Shown one piece after another: positions 1 through 5,367 of a DNA stretch of 5,367 nucleotides. The translations under genes were made by a program, and so were the position numbers. The stretch covers positions 1 to 5,367 of the forward strand of contig DBGFNI010000081.1 of assembly GCA_048527645.1 (NCBI GenBank), given 5' to 3'. A model generated the notes under the pieces. It was given only the letters and a program-made list of their open reading frames with translations, did not search any database and was not told the DNA's origin. The DNA comes from HGM12669 sp048527645 (GTDB lineage Bacteria; Bacillota; Clostridia; Oscillospirales; CAG-272). Position 1 is the first letter of the stretch, and the number at the start of each line of letters is the position of its first letter.

Positions 1-3000
1 CGGTTTGCCGCCCGTATGGTTTCCGCGTTCGCATAGTGATTCGTCATCGGCTTTGCAATCCGGATACCGTTTTTCTCCATCGAGCTGATTTTCCGTTGGT
101 TTTCCCCGCTTTCCTTCGTTGCGCGGATCTGTTCCTCTGCCCGTGCATTTGCCTCCTCTTCCGATTGCGGCGCGTCTTCGTTCAGAATTTGCTGCATTTG
201 CTGCTCCAGGCTCTCCGCGCCGTAATCTCTTGCGATCCGCTCGTCGTTCGCCTTTGCAAATGCGCGCCGTTGCTCCTCGCTCATTTCTTCCTTTTTCGGA
301 TAAAACAGAACATCCGCCGGGATCACATCCGACGGAATGTCAATATCCGTTCCGTCGTCCATATCCTCCTGCGTCATCTCTTCGTCTGTCTCGGAAATAG
401 AATATCTCCTGTCTTTCACTTTAGGATCAAAGCGTTTTGATATCGGAATCAGCTGATTGTCATCGTCATATGTCACCTCCAAAACCTTGTTGCTCTTGAC
501 GCCGTCCTTCCACAACTGATTGTTTTCGTCTGCCTCATAACCTCTTACCATGGCTGCTTTTTCTAAAGCCTTCTGAATATCTACATGTTTAACTTTTTTA
601 CTATCTACATTTTTTTCGTACGCATCGTCATTCTTTTTGTCTGTGTATTCCTTTGTATTTGCAATTCCTATTCGTTTTCCCTTCAACTGATCCGCTCTGA
701 GCATATCGTCTGGAAAATACTGCAACAAACCTGTTTCGTTTCTATTGACATTTTCAATCAAACGTGGTATACTAATTATAGAAGCTGAGCGAGAGGTATC
801 TATTCCGATATTATTCGGTGCAGGTACTTTGATGACCTTGGCTTCTATTTTATTTTGGCAAATCACAATATAAAGCGTCATTTTACCGTCTGTTGTTTCC
901 TTAACACCGAATCTCACCGGGACAAGCTTATCGTTCTCGATATATCCTCCTAATAACACATGGAATTCTTTTGTCTGCGAATCAAAAAAATATCTGTTTT
1001 CATGGCTTTCGATACCGATAGCATTTTGCACCGTTTTATCCAGAATCGGCAATAGTTTTGCAAGCTGTGTGATGTCTGTAATTTTTTTGCTTGCGCTTTC
1101 TTTTATATTACTTTTTGAAAAAGAAACCTCTATTTTCATATCCTTGTTCTCATATTCTCTGAACACACCGAATTCTTCTGCAACTCGTATCATTGCTTTT
1201 TTTGCAATTTTAAATTCTTTGCTATGCAGATCCTCACTGTTTTCCGCGATGATTGCATCTGCCTGACCTTGATATACCGGCGCTTCAAATTGCTTTTCCC
1301 GCAATATTTCTGCACGTTCACTGTCCGTCATTGACGCAGTGATTTTTTTGTTTTTCACGTTTTTTTCCACATCTGCGGCATTATCAACCGCTGAATGACT
1401 GTACAAATTCCCGCCAACGGCAGATTGCCCGGCATTGATGTTTCTGCCCTCTCCCAGCGCTTGCGCGTACAGATCGCGCACACGTTGCAGTTCTACCCGC
1501 TCCTGCGCGTCGGTGTTTCCGAGCTTTGCCAGCACCCGGTCAAGCCATGCACGGATGCTCTGCGCCACGCTGCGGTTTTCCCGCGCGATTTGCAGAATGC
1601 TCTTTTCGTCCGTCAGCAGATGCCTCTCCACATACTCTGCCACCAGCTCCGCTTCCGCGTCCGCCTGCGTCAGAATCGTTTTGTTTCTTGCATACAGCGC
1701 CGTCTTTTCCCGCGCCATCTGCGCGATGTCCCCGCCGTCCTTTTCGATCAGGCGAAACACCTCCTGCTTGAGTTCCCCGTACTGCGACGCGAATTCCACA
1801 CTGTGCGTCATCTCGTGCGCAATGATCTGCGCCACCGGGTTTTTGCTTTGCGCGTTGACAAATATGATACCGCTCTCTGTGGCATAATATCCGTTGTTTA
1901 TGCCGTTTTTTGTTCCTTTCTCATCGAAAAACCGAATCTGAATGCCCAGTGCATCGGAAATCCGCACCGCCTGCTCGATCTTTTCCGACGCCGCATTCAC
2001 GTTTCTTCCGCTTTGCCGTGTCAAGTCTGTATCGCTCTTTGCAAGCCGCTGCGTCGGCACATTTCGCATTCTCTCCTCGTCCGCCGGCGTCGGCAGAACA
2101 TAGTTTCCGTTTTTGTCAAATTCTCCACCGCGGATCATCTGTCCCGCCGGAATGTCCGTTCCCCGCTCAAACTCCTGCATGTTTTCCCGCACGCCCGGTA
2201 CCGCCGGCTGTTCTGTCTGTAATGCAGCCTTCGCCCGCTCCGCGCCCGGTGTGACATTTTGCATATTGCTTTGCAAATTCCCCGTCTGTCGATTCATCAC
2301 ATACTGCGCCGTGGATGTACCTGCACTGCTGATGCCGCCGGAAACAGCCCCGCCGATTGCCGACCAGATCACCTCCGACAACTCATCTTCAAACGCCTTG
2401 CGCACCGCGTTTTTTTCACCGTCCTGCTGATACTTCTTGATCGACTGACCGATGTCCGACTGATCCTTTCGCGCCGCAATATCATACGCTGCGTTCAAAA
2501 TCTCGGTTGCCGCTTCCTCCGAAGCCTCCACACCCATCTGCTGCAGCACGTTTGTCAGCCAATCTTTTTTGGTATAGATTTCCTTCGGCGTGATCAGATT
2601 TTCAATCGACAGCCGCTCTCCGAGCCATTCTGCCAGCCCTGATGCAACGCCTCCCGTGATCACCTGGAAATTACTCGCACCCTGATCGTACAGATCTCTC
2701 ATCCGACTCTGCGCCGCGGAATTCGCAAGCAGCGTCGCACCGAGATCCGGATTCTTGAACAGTGCAGAGATCGCCGCCGCCTGCGCACTTTGCAGAACGG
2801 AATTTCCCGTGTCGTACAGAAAGCTCGCCACATTCACATTCCCGATGTTCCAGCTTGTGTTGTCCGCAATCGCTGATGAGGTTGCCGCCGCCGCGTCCGA
2901 TGACATGTTGGCGGGCATATGCCACCAGGAATAGGGGTTGTATATGTCTTTTGGATTTGCAAACATGTTGACCACATCCCCCGCCGTTGCAAGCAGATTG

Positions 3001-4901
3001 CCGGCGATCGACGTTGCCTGCGATGCAGCAGTGTATGCCACGCCCATCATCGGATGCTCTTCCACATTCTGCTTCATCTTTTCATATGCCGCTTTCTGCG
3101 CCTGCTGCTGCATATACGGACGGTACTGCTCCAAAAAGCTTTCCGCCTTGTCCTTTCCCACCGTGCGGTACAGATAATAATAGACGCCCTGCTGCTCCTC
3201 TGACAGATATTCGATGCCGCGCGGCGCTTCGATGTTCCCCTGCACGCTCTTTTCCTTCCAGTCCGGCTTGCTCGTCATCGAAGAGATCGTCCACAGTTCC
3301 TTTGCACGGTCGCGGCGCTTTGTCAGCTCCTCATAGCTCATCGAAAGCTCCTTTGGCGCAAGTGCCGTTCCGTCCGCCGCTCCGACAATACGCTGCAGCT
3401 TTCTGTCATTCTGAATCTGCTCCCGCGTCAGATAATACCAATTGCCGAGATATTCAAAGGCAACCGTCCCGTCAGGCGCGCTTGCATAGGTCGTTTGATG
3501 CGCCTTTTGCAGTACGTATTTTGCATCATCCCCCAGCGCATCGTCATACAGGAATTTCTGCATCTGCTCCTGCGTCAGATAGCGAAAGGTGCCGTCCGGC
3601 ATGCTCACCGTTTTTCCGCCGTTCTTTGTCCTTGCCGCGTCCCAATCCGTCAGATACTGACCGTATTTCTCCGCATATTCCGAAAGACCGCTTTGCGATC
3701 CCTCGTTGTATATGTCCGTGTCGTCAAACAGCTTTGACAGCTTCCCTTCAAAGGCGTCAAGCGTGTAGTTCAGATCGTTTTCATCCACATAGGAAATCCG
3801 ATTGAGCTTTTTCAATTGCTCCGGATCCTGTATTTCCCTTCCGTTTGCATCGTAAGCACGCAAAAACGGGTGATCCTCCCCCGCTTTCTCCACACCGCTT
3901 AACAGCCCGTCGTAATACTGATAATCGGAATAATAATTTTCCGGAGAGGAAAACGACGCCAGCTTGTTCTCCAGATAGTCCGTCTCGCTCTGCGACGCGT
4001 TTTGCGCCTGCGCGCGGTCCATCGCCGCCTGTACCTTCTCCCGCGTGTCAAGATCACTGTACAGACTGTCGTAATAATTGTTCAGATAAAAAGACCGCTT
4101 CCCGACAAGCTCCTCCAAATCCTTCTGCAGCACTTCCTTTTGTGCTTCCGTCGCGCCGTTTTTCTTCGCCTCTTCAATCGTCTTTGCACGGTTTTTGATC
4201 AGCTTGTCCCATTCCTCCGGCGTTGTGGCGCTGTCCCGCAAAAATTTCAGATATTCGGTTTCATTTTCAAATTGCTCCCCGTTCTGCTCCGTCTTTTGCA
4301 AGAGCGCTTTCGCAGCGGCTCTGCTCGACGCCTGATTTTCATATTCTTTCTGCTGACTGTACACGCCGTATTGTGTCAGCGCCCCGTCCAGCTCCTCCAG
4401 CCATTGCCGCGTCTGCTTGAGATCGTCCCACGCCTGCTGCATGTCCGGCGTCAACACCCCGGCATTCTGCGCCGACTGATAATACTGCATGATGTAGTCC
4501 GCCGATGACTTGCATTCCGTTATGTATGAGCGGTTTGTGGCAATCGTGCTTTGCGGCAGAATCTCCCCCGCGTTCATCTTTCCGACAATGTCGTTGAGCT
4601 GCGGCATCCTGATCGCCCGATATGCACTTTTCACCCTGTCCTGTGCACTCTGATCAAATACGTTAATTTCTTCGGTTTTCTGCGTTCTCACCGTCTGTTC
4701 CGGCTGTGCTGTCTGCTCCGTCTGCGCCGTGCTTTGTTCCGGCTCTCCGAAGAGCGCTTTTTGATAGACATTCGGATTTTTTCCGCCCGTGCGCATTTTC
4801 TCCCACCGCTGCTGTATGCTGTCCGTGTTCTGCGCATTGCTTGCCCCGTTTTCCAGATTCACCTGCCACTGTTTCGGCAGATTGCTGCGATTCTTTCCCA
4901 T
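1..4901 (-). CDS. Giant polyvalent-type phage/mobile-element protein with HExxH metallopeptidase-like domain (3' end outside window)
   Basis: This is a single uninterrupted minus-strand frame of at least 1633 codons. It begins at the ATG at 4901, chosen because AAAGGAG lies 8 bases upstream of it, and it is still open at base 1. There is no signal peptide. Visible order: a polar N-terminus with a Glu/Gln/Thr-rich linker (about residues 53-78); a long helical, partly coiled-coil-like region (about 100-340); three Y-L-[TS]-x-E-Q modules (441, 490, 565); Ala/Gly-rich hydrophobic stretches (618-870); a zincin-like domain with HEMTH at 1029-1033; an AT-rich LPD3/BECR-like domain (about 1250-1405); an RRYSISE linker at 1498-1504; and a charged helical tail. 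This order matches the large multi-domain polyvalent proteins of phages and conjugative elements, thought to enter the new host with the DNA. It follows the repeat gene by 61 bases. The coding call is very secure. The family assignment is from remembered patterns, and the delivery role is inferred. A tail or internal virion protein is the main alternative. Confidence 0.93.
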   Translation of the reverse strand, partial: MGKNRSNLPKQWQVNLENGASNAQNTDSIQQRWEKMRTGGKNPNVYQKALFGEPEQSTAQTEQTAQPEQTVRTQKTEEINVFDQSAQDRVKSAYRAIRMPQLNDIVGKMNAGEILPQSTIATNRSYITECKSSADYIMQYYQSAQNAGVLTPDMQQAWDDLKQTRQWLEELDGALTQYGVYSQQKEYENQASSRAAAKALLQKTEQNGEQFENETEYLKFLRDSATTPEEWDKLIKNRAKTIEEAKKNGATEAQKEVLQKDLEELVGKRSFYLNNYYDSLYSDLDTREKVQAAMDRAQAQNASQSETDYLENKLASFSSPENYYSDYQYYDGLLSGVEKAGEDHPFLRAYDANGREIQDPEQLKKLNRISYVDENDLNYTLDAFEGKLSKLFDDTDIYNEGSQSGLSEYAEKYGQYLTDWDAARTKNGGKTVSMPDGTFRYLTQEQMQKFLYDDALGDDAKYVLQKAHQTTYASAPDGTVAFEYLGNWYYLTREQIQNDRKLQRIVGAADGTALAPKELSMSYEELTKRRDRAKELWTISSMTSKPDWKEKSVQGNIEAPRGIEYLSEEQQGVYYYLYRTVGKDKAESFLEQYRPYMQQQAQKAAYEKMKQNVEEHPMMGVAYTAASQATSIAGNLLATAGDVVNMFANPKDIYNPYSWWHMPANMSSDAAAATSSAIADNTSWNIGNVNVASFLYDTGNSVLQSAQAAAISALFKNPDLGATLLANSAAQSRMRDLYDQGASNFQVITGGVASGLAEWLGERLSIENLITPKEIYTKKDWLTNVLQQMGVEASEEAATEILNAAYDIAARKDQSDIGQSIKKYQQDGEKNAVRKAFEDELSEVIWSAIGGAVSGGISSAGTSTAQYVMNRQTGNLQSNMQNVTPGAERAKAALQTEQPAVPGVRENMQEFERGTDIPAGQMIRGGEFDKNGNYVLPTPADEERMRNVPTQRLAKSDTDLTRQSGRNVNAASEKIEQAVRISDALGIQIRFFDEKGTKNGINNGYYATESGIIFVNAQSKNPVAQIIAHEMTHSVEFASQYGELKQEVFRLIEKDGGDIAQMAREKTALYARNKTILTQADAEAELVAEYVERHLLTDEKSILQIARENRSVAQSIRAWLDRVLAKLGNTDAQERVELQRVRDLYAQALGEGRNINAGQSAVGGNLYSHSAVDNAADVEKNVKNKKITASMTDSERAEILREKQFEAPVYQGQADAIIAENSEDLHSKEFKIAKKAMIRVAEEFGVFREYENKDMKIEVSFSKSNIKESASKKITDITQLAKLLPILDKTVQNAIGIESHENRYFFDSQTKEFHVLLGGYIENDKLVPVRFGVKETTDGKMTLYIVICQNKIEAKVIKVPAPNNIGIDTSRSASIISIPRLIENVNRNETGLLQYFPDDMLRADQLKGKRIGIANTKEYTDKKNDDAYEKNVDSKKVKHVDIQKALEKAAMVRGYEADENNQLWKDGVKSNKVLEVTYDDDNQLIPISKRFDPKVKDRRYSISETDEEMTQEDMDDGTDIDIPSDVIPADVLFYPKKEEMSEEQRRAFAKANDERIARDYGAESLEQQMQQILNEDAPQSEEEANARAEEQIRATKESGENQRKISSMEKNGIRIAKPMTNHYANAETIRAAN
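687..1154 (-). other. Domain: LPD3/BECR-like polyvalent-associated domain, residues about 1250-1405 of the giant protein
   Basis: The segment begins with a strand plus SKSNIKES, then has a helical stretch ending VQNAIGIESH. Next come FHVLLGGYIENDKLVPVRFG, VKETTDGKMTLYIV and finally LLQYFPDDML (Pro1397). This succession (helix ending near NAI-x-E, His-containing strand, 'dg-x-x-x-PV' strand, 'vKe..dgk..LY' strand, 'PDdmL' end) resembles the LPD3 / phage Barnase-EndoU-ColicinE5-RelE-like domains found at the C-terminal part of polyvalent proteins, some of which are predicted RNases. No catalytic residue can be assigned with confidence. The segment is much more AT-rich than its flanks. Confidence 0.5.
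745..773 (+). promoter_or_regulatory. Near-consensus antisense sigma-70/sigma-A promoter
   Basis: TTGACA at 745-750 is a perfect -35. After a 17-base spacer, TATACT at 768-773 matches five of six -10 positions, preceded by TGG (an extended -10, TGn). Initiation would be near 780, on the strand opposite the giant gene and inside its AT-rich domain. No convincing gene follows; only a 13-codon frame at 832-873 with a weak AGG upstream. It may drive an antisense RNA, may be a relic of the cassette's origin, or may be chance in AT-rich coding DNA. Confidence 0.35.
1452..2003 (-). other. Domain: zinc-metallopeptidase-like (HEMTH), residues about 967-1150 of the giant protein
   Basis: The motif A-H-E-M-T-H-S-V-E (His1029, Glu1030, His1033) matches the HExxH zinc-binding and catalytic signature. 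It is preceded by a strand-rich stretch (GYYATESGIIFVN) of the kind that leads into the active-site helix in zincins. About 50 residues later, AEAELVAEYVERHL offers Glu1085 or Glu1089 as a plausible third zinc ligand in a gluzincin-like arrangement. Polyvalent phage proteins often carry such a domain; proposed roles include self-processing or cleavage of host proteins. Fold and third ligand are inferred. Confidence 0.75.
2292..3050 (-). other. Ala/Gly-rich hydrophobic middle region, residues 618-870 of the giant protein
   Basis: Three weakly hydrophobic, small-residue-rich segments can be seen. They lie near residues 618-650 (starting MMGVAYTAASQATSIAG), near 748-765 (ITGGVASGLAEWLGERL) and near 844-866 (VIWSAIGGAVSGGISSAG). 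An acidic helix with SEEAATEIL (Ser794) lies between the last two. They are too rich in Ala, Gly and Ser to be classical transmembrane anchors but fit amphipathic or pore-type helices. A role in membrane passage during DNA ejection is possible but unproven. Confidence 0.5.
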
Positions 4902-4909
4902 GAATTTTT

Positions 4910-4916
4910 CTCCTTT
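4910..4916 (-). promoter_or_regulatory. Ribosome binding site of the giant gene
   Basis: On the minus strand AAAGGAG lies 8 bases from the ATG at 4901, a near-ideal Shine-Dalgarno match and spacing for Firmicutes. It fixes the start of the giant protein. No convincing promoter is visible in the 61-base gap, so transcription probably reads through from the repeat gene. Confidence 0.85.
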
Positions 4917-4920
4917 CAGC

Positions 4921-4956
4921 AAAGCAGGAGCGCTTTTGACACGCTCCTGCTTTTTT
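4921..4956. terminator. 12-bp hairpin between the two genes, possible intrinsic terminator
   Basis: Bases 4921-4932 (AAAGCAGGAGCG) pair perfectly with 4942-4953 (CGCTCCTGCTTT) around a 9-base loop, giving a GC-rich stem flanked by A/T. Read on the plus strand it is followed by a run of six T (4951-4956), the classical form. Read in the direction of the genes (minus strand) only three T follow before GCTG, so it would be a weak terminator there. It sits after the tandem stops of the repeat gene and ends 4 bases before the ribosome binding site of the giant gene. In the sense direction it may therefore give partial termination, stabilise the upstream message or shape translation of the giant gene. 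Confidence 0.6.
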
Positions 4957-4962
4957 CGGTTA

Positions 4963-5367
4963 TCAACTGTTCAACTGCTTTTCATCCAGCGCGCGCCAGT
5001 ATTTTGTGTCATACCCCATTTTGTCCAGCGTGTCCCACGCATGCGCGGCAATCAGCGCGCTTGCCACGTTCAGATCCTGGTTTTTCCGAAGGGTTGATGT
5101 GTCGTATCCCATGCGATCCAGCGCGTCATAGTCTCCCATCGAATACAGCGTCGATGCCCGCTCGTTCTTGCTGATCGCCTCCAATACGGAAGTGTCAAAC
5201 CCCATTCGGCGCAGCGCCCCGTAATCCTGCAAAGAGAGCAGCAGGCTCACCTGCTGCGCCTGGTTCGATGCGTTAACCGCCTGCGGGTCATATCCCATCT
5301 GCTCCAGTTTCCCCGTATCGCCAAGCGCCGATGCGTTGCTGATTTCGCTGTTCTTGCGGTTCCATTT
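4963..5367 (-). CDS. Protein of tandem 31-residue MGYD repeats (5' end outside window)
   Basis: The frame is open from the window edge (first visible codon AAA at 5367) to TGA at 4963-4965, followed directly by an in-frame TAA. It shows 134 C-terminal residues. Nearly all of this is four tandem units carrying a core of the form L-x-x-M-G-[YF]-D-[TP]. The core Met codons begin at 5298, 5205, 5112 and 5019, exactly 93 bases apart. Each unit has a Leu/Ala-rich helix-like part (such as DYDALDRMGYDT) followed by a polar part, which suggests a helical solenoid or a binding-repeat array. There is no membrane segment or catalytic motif. The ATG at 5298 is one of the repeat core methionines and has coding sequence upstream of it, so the real start lies outside the window. 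I do not recognise the family. Its position just before a giant phage-type gene suggests a structural, scaffold or adaptor role, which is inference only. Confidence 0.85.
   Translation of the reverse strand, partial: KWNRKNSEISNASALGDTGKLEQMGYDPQAVNASNQAQQVSLLLSLQDYGALRRMGFDTSVLEAISKNERASTLYSMGDYDALDRMGYDTSTLRKNQDLNVASALIAAHAWDTLDKMGYDTKYWRALDEKQLNS
4984..5325 (-). repeat. Four tandem 93-bp coding repeats (31 residues each)
   Basis: The core codons for Met-Gly-[Tyr/Phe]-Asp recur at 5298, 5205, 5112 and 5019 with a perfect 93-base period and no indels. The amino-acid pattern is better conserved than the DNA: synonymous and conservative changes are frequent between units. This indicates old duplication under selection at the protein level rather than a recent slippage repeat. 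The outermost unit boundaries are approximate. Confidence 0.8.

Larger units (their letters stand above)
400..1420. other. AT-rich compositional island within the giant gene
   Basis: Hand counts of GC: 14 of 60 bases at 1081-1140 and 19 of 60 at 601-660, against 35 of 60 at 1561-1620 and 37 of 60 at 3181-3240. Codon choice shifts in step, with AAA, ATA, GAT and TTA replacing the GCG, CTG, ACG and CAG preferred outside. The reading frame is continuous across both edges. The island covers the LPD3-like domain and its linkers, which suggests a cassette acquired from a lower-GC source. Edges are approximate. Confidence 0.7.

Noticed and set aside
36..440. 134-codon Leu/Arg/Phe-rich plus-strand frame resembling a membrane protein
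   Set aside because: It is the reverse of the charged helical tail (Glu/Lys/Gln/Ala codons) of the giant protein. Apparent hydrophobicity is an antisense artefact.
1855..1888. TTGACA followed by CATAAT on the plus strand
   Set aside because: The spacer is 22 bases, too long for a sigma-70-type promoter, and there is no extended -10 element.
1395..2222. 275-codon open frame on the plus strand
   Set aside because: It is antisense to the metallopeptidase-like part of the giant gene. The product is rich in Arg, Cys, Pro and His, as expected for the reverse of GC-rich codons, and it has no domain-like pattern.
2671..2925. 84-codon minus-strand frame, and similar ones at 3082-3294 and 4663-4869
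   Set aside because: These lie out of frame within the giant gene, lack ribosome binding sites and have no conserved features.
2987..3805. 272-codon open frame on the plus strand
   Set aside because: A Pro/Ser/Arg/Cys-rich shadow of the giant gene's helical region, without ribosome binding site or recognisable motif.
4551..5174. 207-codon open frame on the plus strand
   Set aside because: It crosses both minus-strand genes and the hairpin between them, which a real gene would be unlikely to do. Composition is shadow-like.
4963..5298. ATG at 5298 as the start of the repeat protein
   Set aside because: This Met is the core residue of the first visible repeat, and the frame with repeat-like sequence continues upstream to the window edge. 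No ribosome binding site stands before it.
4984..5325. Possible CRISPR array because of the regular 93-base period
   Set aside because: The repeated unit is coding in one frame, the units are adjacent without unique spacers, and DNA identity between units is modest.

Overview
The window reads as one minus-strand stretch of a temperate phage, prophage or integrative element from a Firmicutes host, most likely Clostridia. The host guess rests on the style of the large protein, the strong AAAGGAG ribosome binding site and the moderately GC-rich codon use (GCG, CTG, ACG, CAG). It is inference from remembered family patterns, not a database match.

Reading in the direction of transcription (high to low coordinates), the window opens inside a small gene (5367-4963). 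Its visible product is made of four tandem units, with a conserved MGYD/MGFD core recurring at exactly 31 residues. This gene ends in tandem TGA-TAA stops. A 12-bp hairpin (4921-4953) and a clear ribosome binding site (4910-4916) follow. Then comes a giant reading frame that starts at 4901 and stays open to base 1, giving at least 1633 residues with no stop inside the window. About 91% of the window is this one gene.

The giant protein has the layout of the large phage/conjugative 'polyvalent' proteins. It has a polar, Gln-rich N-terminus and a long helical region with Y-L-[TS]-x-E-Q modules. An Ala/Gly-rich hydrophobic middle follows (residues 618-870), then a zinc-metallopeptidase-like domain with HEMTH at residues 1029-1033. 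After that comes a domain resembling the LPD3/BECR-type polyvalent-associated domains (about 1250-1405), an RRYSISE-type linker near residue 1500, and a charged helical tail that runs off the window. Such proteins are thought to be packaged and delivered with the DNA so that their enzymatic domains can act on the new host; that role is inferred here.

The most striking signals are three. First, an abruptly AT-rich block (about 400-1420) contains the LPD3-like domain and looks like an exchanged effector cassette. Second, a near-consensus promoter (TTGACA, 17 bp, TGG-TATACT) lies on the opposite strand inside that block. Third, there is the exact 31-residue repeat protein immediately upstream. 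Plus-strand open frames across the window are shadows of the giant gene. The only non-coding gap is 61 bases (4902-4962).
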